A stretch of DNA of 64,000 nt from Marinoscillum sp. 108 (GCF_902506655.1 NZ_LR734808.1:186001-250000), one strand, 5' to 3'; counted from the stretch's first letter, positions 27,866-37,272 are shown. Numbers and translations are program-made. Notes: a model not told the origin generated them from the sequence alone.

Positions 27866-28578
27866 TGAAAAATTTGGCTATTATTCCTGCCCGTGGAGGG
27901 TCGAAAAGATTACTTAAAAAAAATCTGAGGTTGCTCAATGGGAAGCCATTGGTTCAGTATACGCTGGAGGCGGTAGTTGATTCAGGAGTATTTGATACGG
28001 TCATATTGTCTTCAGATGACGATGATATTCTGGGTATTGCGGGTAACGTAAAAGGTGTGACCCCTCAAAAGCGGGAGGCTGAGATGGCCACAGATAAGCG
28101 GAAAGTCATCGATTTGATCAAGGATATTGCTGAGCGTGATGAAGTAAAGAATACCTTTGATACCATTGGGTTGTTCTTACCTACTTGTCCGTTTCGGACG
28201 GCCAGGCATATAAAGGAAGGGTTTGCCTTATTGACGAGGGAAGATTATTCCGTGGTAAGTATTACTGATATGTCTGATCCGGTTCAGCTCACTCTGTCGA
28301 TGAATGATGAGAATTTGATCAACCCTGAAGCTGTTTTAAGTCCTTCACCACTGGTGACCGGGCAGACGCGATCTCAGGATTTTGAGAAAATATATAGAGT
28401 CAATGGTGGTTTTTATATTGCATGGCTCGATAAATTCAGACAAAAAGCAAATTTTTTCGATGGCCGGGTGAAAGGATATTATATAGATAAATTGCACTCC
28501 GTAGATATAGATTATGAGTTGGATTTTGAATGGGCAGAATACCTCCTCAGAAAAAATCACCTCTCACTGAAGGATTGA
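27862..28578 (+). CDS. CMP-nonulosonate (acylneuraminate) cytidylyltransferase
   Basis: Activates a nonulosonic acid to its CMP form. The 238-residue protein opens with the nucleotide-binding motif IPARGGSKRL at residues 8-17, followed by KNL and the SSDDDDI segment; the substrate loop FLPTCPFRTARHI corresponds to LQPTSPLR in NeuA-like enzymes. The C-terminal acidic Asp motif is present as VDIDYELDFEWAE. Two adjacent Met codons (27862 and 27865) are possible starts, the first overlapping the FkbM stop. With the NeuB fusion it defines the core nonulosonate module. Confidence 0.9.
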   Translation: MMKNLAIIPARGGSKRLLKKNLRLLNGKPLVQYTLEAVVDSGVFDTVILSSDDDDILGIAGNVKGVTPQKREAEMATDKRKVIDLIKDIAERDEVKNTFDTIGLFLPTCPFRTARHIKEGFALLTREDYSVVSITDMSDPVQLTLSMNDENLINPEAVLSPSPLVTGQTRSQDFEKIYRVNGGFYIAWLDKFRQKANFFDGRVKGYYIDKLHSVDIDYELDFEWAEYLLRKNHLSLKD

Positions 28579-28652
28579 AATAAATCCAAGGATGATTTCA
28601 AAGTGATTTTGAGACGTGATAATGATTAAACAAACTTTTTTATAGTAAAGAA

Positions 28653-29609
28653 ATGAACAACAAACTGATTGATTTGAAGAATAGAATACAGGGGCCTGTG
28701 TACTCTGTAATGACCCCTTTTCTGAAAAACGAGGAGATAGATTTTCTGTCTTTGGAAAATTCCCTTCAGAGAATATACGATGGGGGTGGACGAATTTTCT
28801 ATGTGATGGGATACAATAGTAGATTCAGTGAGTTGTCATGGGAGGAAATAAGGCTCCTCAATAGTTTTGTTACTCAAAAAGTGAAAGCCATCGACTCTAA
28901 CAACATCATGATTGTGGCGGATCCCCTTCACTGCTCTACGAAGATATCCATCGAATTTGCTCGTCATGCACAGGAGATTGGGGCTGATTTGATTTCTATT
29001 ATCAATAGGGAGAAATTTTACTCAGAAGAGCAGATTTACAGGCATTACAAGATGATTGCCGATGCGGTAGATATTGGCATATTGGTGCATGAAATGCCCT
29101 TTTTGAATGGGTATGGCGGTCCTGTTGTTAATTGGCCAATTTCTCTACTGGATCGTGTGGTTGATATTCCCAATGTGATTGCAGTGAAGGAAGATGCCAA
29201 GGATGATGCTTTCTCCAAGCAGGTGATAGAAAAAATAAAGGATAGAGCGGCTATTATTATCTCCGGAGGAGGTAAGCGGCAATGGCTGCAGTTTGCCGAG
29301 GTGGGGTGTCAGTCATGGCTCAACGGCATAGGGGTATTTGATCCTCGTCTGGCGTCCAAGTTTTGGGAATATTATCAAGCCGGAAACAAGGAGGCTTACA
29401 TGAGAATTATCAATGAGATTGAAGTTCCCTTTTTTGAAAAAGGGGTGAAGAAATATGGTTGGCATTTGACCATCAAAGCGGCCATGGAGGCCCTGGGCGT
29501 GATTCACCGATATGAAAGGATGCCGTTGATGGAGTTAGGAGCAGAGGAGGCTATGGATGTAAAAAGATTGATTGAATCACTGCCGGTTGACGAGGTTGTT
29601 TCCCAATGA
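28653..29609 (+). CDS. Divergent DapA/NanA-family Schiff-base lyase
   Basis: A 318-residue TIM-barrel protein of the dihydrodipicolinate synthase/N-acetylneuraminate lyase family. The Schiff-base lysine appears conserved as Lys179 (NVIAVKEDAKD). The catalytic tyrosine of the usual YN(V/I)P motif is replaced: VHEMP puts His146 there. The GTTGE carboxylate-binding loop reads GYNSRFSE at about 53-60. It could be a pyruvate aldolase/lyase with altered substrate, or a non-catalytic relative. It lies in the nonulosonate island between the CMP-synthetase and a glycosyltransferase-like gene, so it may act on the 2-keto acid sugar. Product not predictable. Confidence 0.82.
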   Translation: MNNKLIDLKNRIQGPVYSVMTPFLKNEEIDFLSLENSLQRIYDGGGRIFYVMGYNSRFSELSWEEIRLLNSFVTQKVKAIDSNNIMIVADPLHCSTKISIEFARHAQEIGADLISIINREKFYSEEQIYRHYKMIADAVDIGILVHEMPFLNGYGGPVVNWPISLLDRVVDIPNVIAVKEDAKDDAFSKQVIEKIKDRAAIIISGGGKRQWLQFAEVGCQSWLNGIGVFDPRLASKFWEYYQAGNKEAYMRIINEIEVPFFEKGVKKYGWHLTIKAAMEALGVIHRYERMPLMELGAEEAMDVKRLIESLPVDEVVSQ

Positions 29610-29624
29610 TTGGTTTTTTAGCAA

Positions 29625-31088
29625 ATGAGCGTTGGCGAAAAGGAGTTATATGAGATCGTTGTAGATATTGAACACAGGCATCCGGTAAATGACTGGGTGT
29701 ATGGTGGTATAGAACTATGGCCTCTAATGCGCAGTAGCCTCAGGGATTCTTTTTTGGTCAATCAAAGGCGGCTGGCTTCAAAAAAAAAGAAACAACCATC
29801 TCTTAAGCTTAACTTTTCCTCTTTTTTTCATTCTTTTAAAACATTCAGATCCCTAAGAAAAAGGGATCTGATGATTTTTACGAGTACTTCTGGTCATGCT
29901 GATAGGAGAGAGGATAAGCTGTATGATAGAGTAGCAGATCCGGTATATGAGTTCATGGCTAATCGCTTTGGTTGGTCTGCCACTAAAGTTTCAAATGGAA
30001 AGAGGGTTTCTGATGTAGAAGGCTTTTTTCCTATGAATTTCCTGGATCTCAGGTTGTTTGCTAATCCGGTGAAATACCTCAGGCATCAGAAGAGATTTAC
30101 AAAATACCTTGCTTCAATTGAGGCAACTGATGAAATCGAATCAAGAAGTGGCCTTGCCATTAAAAGTCTTTTGATCAAATCGGTGTGCTTTATTTTAGCT
30201 TCAGAGCAGAGTGCGAAGGCTATTTTGAAAAGGGCAAACCCAACTTTAGTTGCGTTTGTATGCTATTACCACAATGTAAATTTTGCGTATTTGAATGCGG
30301 CTAAATCTCTGGCGATTCCGACCATAGATATACAGCATGGAAAACAGGGTGTTTACCACCTGATGTATGCACATTGGGGCCAAGTGCCAAATAACGGATA
30401 CCGCATGGTTCCCGACTTTTTTTGGAATTGGGGCGAAAGTTCAAAACTCAACATTGAAAAGGGAAGAAACAATTTGCAGCAACATCAACCAGTGGTGCTT
30501 GGAAATCACTGGCTGATCAACTGGAAGAAAAATAAGGCAGAAAGGGAATCTCCTCAATATCGCAAGCTTCTTGATTCTTATAGTACGGTGGTGCTTTTTT
30601 CCCTTCAGCAGGATATGGAAATCCCCATCCCGGATTTTGTGTTGGATGAGATTCAGACCCAAAAGGATGTTTTATGGCTTTTTAGACTTCACCCTGCTCA
30701 AAAGATTGGAAACGCCAAAGTCCTCAAGTCGCTGGCTGATTTGAAGGTGAGCAACGTTGAGATTCACGAATCATCCAAATTGCCTCTTTATCAGATAATC
30801 GAGCATGTTCATTTGCACCTCACCAACTGGTCTTCTGTATGCATAGAAGCTTTGAATTTTGGTGTTAAGAGTATTATAGTACACCCAAATGGGTACGATC
30901 TATACGAAGAACTGATAAATACTGAGCAGTTTTTTTACGCAAAGGACTCCTCCGACCTCTGCATGGCTATGGATAAGATAGCAGCTGATGCAGGGCAGGT
31001 GGATGCGTCTGATCATTTTCTGATGGATATGGAGGTTATAGAGCGACGAGCCTCTCAACTTTTTCTTGAGGGAATGTCAAGACGGTGA
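29625..31088 (+). CDS. GT-B-like surface polysaccharide transferase (candidate CMP-sugar transferase)
   Basis: A 487-residue protein with no close family recognised. It has hallmarks of the capsule/KDO/sialyl transferase superfamily: IDIQHGKQGVYH in the middle, LFRLHPAQK, and THxSSxxxEA-like LTNWSSVCIEALNFG near residues 400-415. These match the HxGK, RxHP and SS motifs of GT-B inverting transferases that use CMP-activated acids. An N-terminal Lys-rich stretch (ASKKKKQPSLK) may bind membrane. Last gene of the plus-strand island, 15 bases after the lyase. Role as the transferase for the CMP-nonulosonate is inferred from motifs and context. Confidence 0.65.
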   Translation: MSVGEKELYEIVVDIEHRHPVNDWVYGGIELWPLMRSSLRDSFLVNQRRLASKKKKQPSLKLNFSSFFHSFKTFRSLRKRDLMIFTSTSGHADRREDKLYDRVADPVYEFMANRFGWSATKVSNGKRVSDVEGFFPMNFLDLRLFANPVKYLRHQKRFTKYLASIEATDEIESRSGLAIKSLLIKSVCFILASEQSAKAILKRANPTLVAFVCYYHNVNFAYLNAAKSLAIPTIDIQHGKQGVYHLMYAHWGQVPNNGYRMVPDFFWNWGESSKLNIEKGRNNLQQHQPVVLGNHWLINWKKNKAERESPQYRKLLDSYSTVVLFSLQQDMEIPIPDFVLDEIQTQKDVLWLFRLHPAQKIGNAKVLKSLADLKVSNVEIHESSKLPLYQIIEHVHLHLTNWSSVCIEALNFGVKSIIVHPNGYDLYEELINTEQFFYAKDSSDLCMAMDKIAADAGQVDASDHFLMDMEVIERRASQLFLEGMSRR

Positions 31089-31130
31089 TCCCGAAATTTG
31101 CTTGATTTGATGTGGTTCCGATACTCTAAA

Positions 31131-31877
31131 TTATTTTTTCTCTAGAATGCGAATCGCAGCTCGAATGTATTTGCTTGTGTTTCTGTCTTTAGATCTTGGT
31201 TCGCAAAATGAAATAAATTGATATGTCCATCTGGGATCGATACATTCCATGAGGGCTTTATATTCATTGTCTCTCCAGCCCGGATAGCCAAGTAATTCAT
31301 CAAAAACAATAATACTTCCCGGCTGAAGATACTCTACAGTTTGTTCGAAAATAACCTTTGTGGGACTATAGGTATCCATATCAATGTGCATGAAGGCTAT
31401 TTTGTCAGCTTGTAGCCCATTGTTTTCAATAAAGGGTGGTAAGGTTTTATCAATCCAGCCTTTGATAAGCACCACGTTATCATTGACTCTCGGTAAATTT
31501 CCTTTCAAATCAAATGTTGATTTTACCATAGATGTACCTGACCAGTCCTCAGATAATCCTTCAAATGAGTCAAATCCATAAATCTTACGTTGATCCTTTT
31601 TTTCTAAAAGGACTTCACTAAAAAAGTTGATTGAATCTCCTCTAAAGACACCAAACTCTAACAAAACACCCTTCATCGGGATATGACTCAGCGCGTGTGT
31701 CCAGAATTTATCTTTGCGATCCAGAAGCACGGCACCAGCACCTTGTTGGTGGATTATTTGAGCACTTTCTCTGTAACTGATCTGATCTAATTCATAGAAG
31801 GTTTTTCGAGAATTGGTGGCATTGAAAAACACGAAATGGCTGATTCTATCAATCGATTGTATGATTTTTTTGATCAT
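31131..31877 (-). CDS. TylF/MycF-like O-methyltransferase
   Basis: A 248-residue class I AdoMet-dependent methyltransferase of the macrocin O-methyltransferase (TylF) type. It shows GVLLEFGVFRGDSINFF as the AdoMet loop, KIYGFDSFEGL, and the metal-binding acidic pair in FMHIDMDTYSPTK. Such enzymes methylate hydroxyls on sugars in glycan clusters. It is the last gene of the minus-strand Wzx-YfhO-TylF group, 47 bases after YfhO, and converges on the plus-strand island. Confidence 0.87.
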   Translation of the reverse strand: MIKKIIQSIDRISHFVFFNATNSRKTFYELDQISYRESAQIIHQQGAGAVLLDRKDKFWTHALSHIPMKGVLLEFGVFRGDSINFFSEVLLEKKDQRKIYGFDSFEGLSEDWSGTSMVKSTFDLKGNLPRVNDNVVLIKGWIDKTLPPFIENNGLQADKIAFMHIDMDTYSPTKVIFEQTVEYLQPGSIIVFDELLGYPGWRDNEYKALMECIDPRWTYQFISFCEPRSKDRNTSKYIRAAIRILEKK

Positions 31878-31924
31878 TGCAATAATTTAATTAAGACGAG
31901 GTTTGGAAAAATAAGCCGGATAGA

Positions 31925-34357
31925 TCAGAGAGATGATTTACGTCGCTCCATCCAAATCCCTCCTATAAAAAGAAGGAAAACCAATACCTCGCCCACAATA
32001 GTTAATGTGTTTCCGGCGTAATAACTTGTCGGTTCGAAAACAAACCTGATTTCATGCGTTCCTTTTTCCAGGGGAAGTGCTCTGAGGATGTAATTAACCC
32101 TGAGAATTTCGGCTTCCTGATCATCGATGTAGGCCTTCCACCCCTTTGGATAATATATTTCACTGAACACAGCAAGACTTTTACCAGAGGTCTGAGTAGT
32201 ATATTTGATTTCATTCGGTGTTCTGCTTAGCAATTTCACCGTTCCGGTAGCTCCGGCTATTAGATTTGGCGGAGAAAATTTGGAGCCATCAATGACTGCA
32301 GTTCGGGATGGGTTGATGCCACACACCTCAGAAAGTTCTTCATCTGCCGACGCCACTTCCTTTAAGTTGGAGACGATCCACCCATTGCCTAGTGATCTTG
32401 AATTTGAAATGACTGCATTTTTTGAAGATCCAGCCAGAAAAAACCGTGTGTTGAGCATGTTGAGTACCGGAGTATTGGGCAACTGGGAACCTCCGGATTG
32501 CAGAACATTGATGGTTTCCGACATTTCGGCCTGAATACATGCACTTATGAGGTCTTGATATCTGCGCATTTTGGCTCCATGGTACCCTCCAATGGATTCA
32601 TGATGGTAAGAGGTTCTGGCCTCATTGAATGGGTTCTGAAGGTTGAGCACACGCTCACCAGAAGTTGCTATGCTCCTAATATAAAGATCAGCTTCGGTAG
32701 GCTTAAAGTATGTTTTTACAGGTCTGTTCTCAAAAGAATCCTTGTTGAGAAAACGCTTTGTAAGGCTGAAGATGTCCACAAAGAGTAGTAATATGATCCC
32801 TGAAATGATCAGTACGGATTTGAGTGAATTTTTCCAATAGGCCCATATAAGCCCCGAAAATGCCAGTATAAAAAAGAGAGCCTTTAGGGCATCAGACCTC
32901 AAAAGTGATTCCCGATCGCTTCTGAGGGCATCTATCAGCCATTCTGGCAAGCGAGCATCTATACTGCCTCGGTAACTCAATGCACCTGCTGCTATCACAA
33001 GTAAAAGAGCTGTACCCCCGCAAATAGCAACTGACCAAAGAAATTTTTTCCTGAAAGCTTTATCGGACATTCCGGTCAACACCCTTTCCAGAGCCATAAA
33101 ACCCATTAAATTAATGGACAGGAGGGTCATGCAAATCGCGAAGGTAACCGACCTGAATTTGTTGTACATCGGGAAGTGATCAAAGAGGAGATCATTCAGC
33201 AAGGTGAAGTTGCTACCCCAACTAAGTACAATTCCGATGAGTGCTACCACAATCAACCATGTTTTGGTTCTCCGATCCAAAACGAAAATACCCAGTACGA
33301 ATAGGAAAAATGAGAGCGCTCCGGCATAGTATGGAGCAGTCAATGGTTGGTCACCCCAATAGGTGGGCATGGCTTTGAGTTGATCTCTTAGTTGCTGCCC
33401 GTTGTATCCTGCTTGTCGCAGGGCACCAGCAGTTGCCGATTGTGTACTGAGCTCTTGACTAGATGAACCACCATAGATATTAGGGATAAAGAGGAATAAG
33501 GGCTCCAGAATTCCGTTGCTGTAACGAAAAGCATACTCTTTATCCAAACCAGAAGATTCTTTGCTTTCATCTTTGAGTTCTGACTTTCCTCTGATGCTGT
33601 ATTTACTGTATTCGTAAACGGTCCAAAGTTTTCCTGAATTGGCACCAACGGCGATGCTTGCAGCCAATATCAGCCCGGCAAGGGTGAGGAGCAGAGATTT
33701 TATTTGGTGGTCTTTCCAGAAGTAATAGAGCTGGAATACACCATAAACCAACACTGTAATGAGTAAATAGTAAGTGATTTGTGGGTGGTTCATATAAATC
33801 TGCATGGCCAATCCCAGAGAAGTAAGTCCTATACCTAAGTATTTTTTTCTGGTAAAGGCAAGGTGTATTCCAGCAAGCACCAATGGAGCGAATGCCAGAG
33901 CTGCAATTTTGGAATTGTGACCAGCAGTGAGACTAATGATATTGAACCCATTGAGACCAAAGGCAATGGCCCCTGCAAAAGCAACCCAAGGCCGCACACC
34001 GAAGGACAGGAGCATAATATACGAGCAAATAAAGCAAACCAGTGTAATTCCCTCCGGGTTGGGAAGGCCAAGTTTGAAAATCTGATAAACATAGGTGAGG
34101 ATGTCTCCTGGAAACTGGACACTAGTGAGATAGGCTGGCATCCCACTAAACATTGCGTTATTCCAAAGGGCCTCTTCTCCAGTCTCAGCTCTGTATTCTT
34201 TGAGCTGATAATTACTGCCCAGGCCTTGCAGAATATCATGTTGAGCCAATTGTTTGCTTTCGAAGAAAAATGGAGCGTAAACGATGACCGTTACGATGAA
34301 AAATCCCAGAATGATAGCTCCGTGGGTAAGAATTGATCTTTTAAGGTTATTTGTCAT
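31925..34357 (-). CDS. YfhO-like polytopic membrane protein
   Basis: An 810-residue membrane protein with about 13 hydrophobic segments, mainly in residues 10-560, followed by a soluble C-terminal region (~560-780) and a last membrane helix. The N-terminal GSNYQLKEYRAETGEEALWNN and the extracytoplasmic layout fit the YfhO family. This GT-C-like family includes proteins needed to glycosylate lipoteichoic acid in Firmicutes. In a glycan island the likely role is lipid-linked sugar transfer outside the membrane. It begins one base after the flippase stop. Confidence 0.82.
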   Translation of the reverse strand: MTNNLKRSILTHGAIILGFFIVTVIVYAPFFFESKQLAQHDILQGLGSNYQLKEYRAETGEEALWNNAMFSGMPAYLTSVQFPGDILTYVYQIFKLGLPNPEGITLVCFICSYIMLLSFGVRPWVAFAGAIAFGLNGFNIISLTAGHNSKIAALAFAPLVLAGIHLAFTRKKYLGIGLTSLGLAMQIYMNHPQITYYLLITVLVYGVFQLYYFWKDHQIKSLLLTLAGLILAASIAVGANSGKLWTVYEYSKYSIRGKSELKDESKESSGLDKEYAFRYSNGILEPLFLFIPNIYGGSSSQELSTQSATAGALRQAGYNGQQLRDQLKAMPTYWGDQPLTAPYYAGALSFFLFVLGIFVLDRRTKTWLIVVALIGIVLSWGSNFTLLNDLLFDHFPMYNKFRSVTFAICMTLLSINLMGFMALERVLTGMSDKAFRKKFLWSVAICGGTALLLVIAAGALSYRGSIDARLPEWLIDALRSDRESLLRSDALKALFFILAFSGLIWAYWKNSLKSVLIISGIILLLFVDIFSLTKRFLNKDSFENRPVKTYFKPTEADLYIRSIATSGERVLNLQNPFNEARTSYHHESIGGYHGAKMRRYQDLISACIQAEMSETINVLQSGGSQLPNTPVLNMLNTRFFLAGSSKNAVISNSRSLGNGWIVSNLKEVASADEELSEVCGINPSRTAVIDGSKFSPPNLIAGATGTVKLLSRTPNEIKYTTQTSGKSLAVFSEIYYPKGWKAYIDDQEAEILRVNYILRALPLEKGTHEIRFVFEPTSYYAGNTLTIVGEVLVFLLFIGGIWMERRKSSL

Positions 34358-34358
34358 A

Positions 34359-35852
34359 TCAGATTTTGATATTTAGGTATTTCTTAAAGATGGATTTAAC
34401 AAATGAGTTAATGTCCCTGGAAATATTGAATTTGTAAATGAGTATTCCATAAAACGTACTAATTAAAGCAGATTTCCCCACGATGTTCAATACTGGACTC
34501 TCCCAGATCGATACAAAATAGAAGAGGAGCATTGTGCCAAAGCCAATTAGAAGGAGCCAGATGTGGTTTTTTGTAAACAAGGAAATCTTTAAGTGCCTGA
34601 CGATATAATAATGCTTTAGCAAATTAAAGAGAATTGTGGATACCAGAAAGGCAATCCCGGCACCATTGATCCCTATCGTTGGCAACAATGTAAGGTTCAG
34701 AATACAGAGAACAGCAACGGACAACAGGAGGAAGTAAACATTCACCCTGTAATGCTCAGAATAAGCCAGTATGTTCCCATTCAGCCCAAAGAGCATATCA
34801 AAAACTTTGGCAAAACTTATGGCCATTACCACATACAGGCCCTGAGAGAATACCTTCCCATTTGGGATCATCAGGAATAGGTCCTCGATGTTACATACTA
34901 TGCCAATCAGGAATAGAAATCCAATGCATCCCAAGGTAAGTGAGCTTCTCTGGTATAGATTCTCGATTTCTACGTAATTTTTATTTTTGAACTCCCTGGA
35001 TACTACCGGTGCTGTAATCATCAGCACTGCTCTATTGGGTAGTTCTATGATAATCCCAATGTAAAAGCAGGTGGTGAATATCCCATTTGACTCAAGTCCA
35101 ATCAATGTAGTAATCAAAAGAAAGCTAATATTGGTATATATAGAGTTTCCTGCAGAGGCGGCGAGATTGTATATGGAGTAATTCCAGGTTTCTGCTATCC
35201 ATTTTTTCATGCTTGTCCATGAGAACAAACTCATTTTGAAGTTCTGATTAATAAGAACATGCATTGCTTCTATTATGGTAGCTGATATGTAAACGAGCGT
35301 CAGGCCTTTGACCGTATCACCAAAATCAATCAAGTTGGCAGCATATAGGCAAATGAGCAAGGCATAGCCAATTCTGAGATAAATATCCTTTAAGATGGCA
35401 GGAACAACGATATCCAAAACCACCCTGCTGTATGATTGCAGTTGAATGAAAAATGTCTGGCTGACCAGAATCATCAGACTCAGGAAAATGTACTCGTTGT
35501 ATGCCGCGGATTTCTTTTCAAAGACGGACTTAATGTCATCGGTGAAAATGAAAAATAGTAGTGCTCCGAGAATGTTAGCAAATAAGATCAGATAAATCTG
35601 GTTACTTAAAAATGATCTTCTCCTGGCTTCATCTTTTTCTACGTGGGGATAGTATTTGACCAGGGTAGAGGGCATTCCAAGGCAAATAAAAGGGGCAATC
35701 AAAAGTGCATTATTCACTACAATATTAAGTAGCCCAATTTGCTCAGGATCCAAATATTTGGGTCGGAGATAAAGGGCGTTGAGGTATCCGATTACTACCC
35801 CGACGTATGCAAATACTGACCCCCAAAAACTCTGTCTGATGACTACACCCAT
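34359..35852 (-). CDS. Polysaccharide flippase, Wzx/MATE-like
   Basis: A 497-residue integral membrane protein with about 12-14 helices, the fold of the MOP superfamily that flips undecaprenyl-linked oligosaccharides. The N-terminus IRQSFWGSVFAYVGVVIGYLNALYL is typical of O-antigen translocases. It is first in the minus-strand Wzx-YfhO-TylF group, and it supplies the export step for the sugars made by the plus-strand genes. No Wzy polymerase was recognised in the window. Confidence 0.9.
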   Translation of the reverse strand: MGVVIRQSFWGSVFAYVGVVIGYLNALYLRPKYLDPEQIGLLNIVVNNALLIAPFICLGMPSTLVKYYPHVEKDEARRRSFLSNQIYLILFANILGALLFFIFTDDIKSVFEKKSAAYNEYIFLSLMILVSQTFFIQLQSYSRVVLDIVVPAILKDIYLRIGYALLICLYAANLIDFGDTVKGLTLVYISATIIEAMHVLINQNFKMSLFSWTSMKKWIAETWNYSIYNLAASAGNSIYTNISFLLITTLIGLESNGIFTTCFYIGIIIELPNRAVLMITAPVVSREFKNKNYVEIENLYQRSSLTLGCIGFLFLIGIVCNIEDLFLMIPNGKVFSQGLYVVMAISFAKVFDMLFGLNGNILAYSEHYRVNVYFLLLSVAVLCILNLTLLPTIGINGAGIAFLVSTILFNLLKHYYIVRHLKISLFTKNHIWLLLIGFGTMLLFYFVSIWESPVLNIVGKSALISTFYGILIYKFNISRDINSFVKSIFKKYLNIKI

Positions 35853-35879
35853 AGTTGAATAAAACCGTGAATTTAGACG

Positions 35880-35901
35880 TTTTCAGATAGGATACTGAAA
35901 A
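35880..35901. promoter_or_regulatory. Inverted repeat before flippase gene
   Basis: TTTTCAG and CTGAAAA (perfect 7-bp arms) around eight bases, 28 bases upstream of the flippase start. It could be an operator or lie in the 5' leader. It is also between the flippase and the TauE gene, both minus, so a terminator is possible but the T tract is weak. Confidence 0.3.
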
Positions 35902-35938
35902 GTTTGATAGAAATACTGTGGATTTGAATTCGGATGTT

Positions 35939-36691
35939 TCAACTGAAAAACCACAGCTTGATTGCCAGACCCACTACAGTCACTATTAATATAAGTCGAA
36001 TCCACTTGTCATCTTTACCCACTGACCAGCGACTGGCGATCCATCCCCCAGCGGAGTTGCCAGCAGCCAGGGTAAGCCCATAGTCCCATCTGATCTGATC
36101 TTCCCACCAGAAGATGCCCAGGGCTACCAGCGTGTAGCATACGATCACAAAGGACTTGATGCTGTTGGTCTTGGCCATATTGAATCCATGAACTCCTGTG
36201 AGGGTGGCGATGATCAGAAAACCCACTCCCGCCTGGATGAATCCGCCATATAGGCCCACAAAAAAGAAAAGTACGATGGTCAGGAGCTTTCTTCGAGGAG
36301 TGAAGATCTCCAAGGTACCCTTGTGAGCCAGATAGGGTTTCAGTACCGTTAGGATGATCACTATAACCATCACCACAGCCAGTATTTTATTGAAAAGCGG
36401 GCCCTTAATATCAATGGCAAAATAAGCCCCAATGATACAGCCAATTACGGCGGTGATACTCACATAGAAGGCATAGGGAAATACGGACACACCTTTACTT
36501 TTGAAGCCACCCACCGCCACAAGACTTTGTAAAAACACGCCAATTCTGTTGGTCGCGTTGGCCTCACTCGAGGGCAGTCCCATGAAGATGAAGAGTGGAA
36601 GGGTGATGAGTGAACCGCCCCCTGCCAAGGTATTGATCACACCTGTAAACAGGCCTACGCCCAACAAAATCAATGCTTCTATCCAGGTCAT
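35939..36691 (-). CDS. TauE/SafE-family sulfite exporter-like permease
   Basis: A 250-residue membrane protein with about eight helices. The family motif GVINTLAGGGSLITLPL is near residues 17-33 and a second copy-like region GGFIQAGVGFLIIATL is at ~149-164. TauE/SafE members export sulfite, sulfoacetate or related anions; the substrate here is unknown. Its start overlaps the folK stop by four bases (ATGA), so the pair is co-translated although the functions look unrelated. Confidence 0.9.
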   Translation of the reverse strand: MTWIEALILLGVGLFTGVINTLAGGGSLITLPLFIFMGLPSSEANATNRIGVFLQSLVAVGGFKSKGVSVFPYAFYVSITAVIGCIIGAYFAIDIKGPLFNKILAVVMVIVIILTVLKPYLAHKGTLEIFTPRRKLLTIVLFFFVGLYGGFIQAGVGFLIIATLTGVHGFNMAKTNSIKSFVIVCYTLVALGIFWWEDQIRWDYGLTLAAGNSAGGWIASRWSVGKDDKWIRLILIVTVVGLAIKLWFFS

Positions 36692-37188
36692 ATATGCAGG
36701 TACAGATCAGTCTTGTGACACTCCAGCATGTCGGGACAGATTTCGAGTAGTTGTTTCTGGGGTAGTTTGAGCACCGGGTGTATTTCATGTGGCGCCAGTT
36801 CTACCAGTGGCATCAGGGTAAAGCGCCGCATGGCAATGCCGGGATGTGGTATCCTCAGGTGAGGACTTTCTATTACAACGTCATGATAGTATAGAATATC
36901 AACATCAATGATTCGCTCGCCCCATTTCTTGAGCCTCGTCCTTCCCATCTGTATCTCTGTATCCAGACAGGACTGGAGCAGGCTTTCGGGATCATGAATG
37001 GTGTCAATCTTTAAAACCATGTTTAAAAACCAACCTTGATTTTCATCCCCCCAGGGGGCAGACTCATACACGGCCGAAAAGTCGCTGATGTTGATTTCAT
37101 GTGCGGCCAATATATCTTTGGCCCGTTGCATGTTTTGCATCCGATCACCCAGATTGGAGCCTAAAAGTAGAAAAATCCCTTTCATCAA
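36688..37188 (-). CDS. folK: 6-hydroxymethyl-7,8-dihydropterin pyrophosphokinase
   Basis: Transfers pyrophosphate from ATP to hydroxymethyldihydropterin in folate synthesis. The 166-residue protein starts with FLLLGSNLGDR. It has the family segments SAPWGDENQGWFLN, RLKKWGERIIDVDILYY (metal Asp pair) and PHLRIPHPGIAMRRFTLMPL. Two Met codons begin the frame. The 85-bp gap to sppA holds divergent promoters. Confidence 0.95.
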   Translation of the reverse strand: MMKGIFLLLGSNLGDRMQNMQRAKDILAAHEINISDFSAVYESAPWGDENQGWFLNMVLKIDTIHDPESLLQSCLDTEIQMGRTRLKKWGERIIDVDILYYHDVVIESPHLRIPHPGIAMRRFTLMPLVELAPHEIHPVLKLPQKQLLEICPDMLECHKTDLYLHI

Positions 37189-37272
37189 AGCAATTAAACA
37201 ATTTCGAACTTCAACCGTCTTTATTTGGCTGGATAATTAGATTTGTAAAATAATAGTATTTAAAAATATAAC

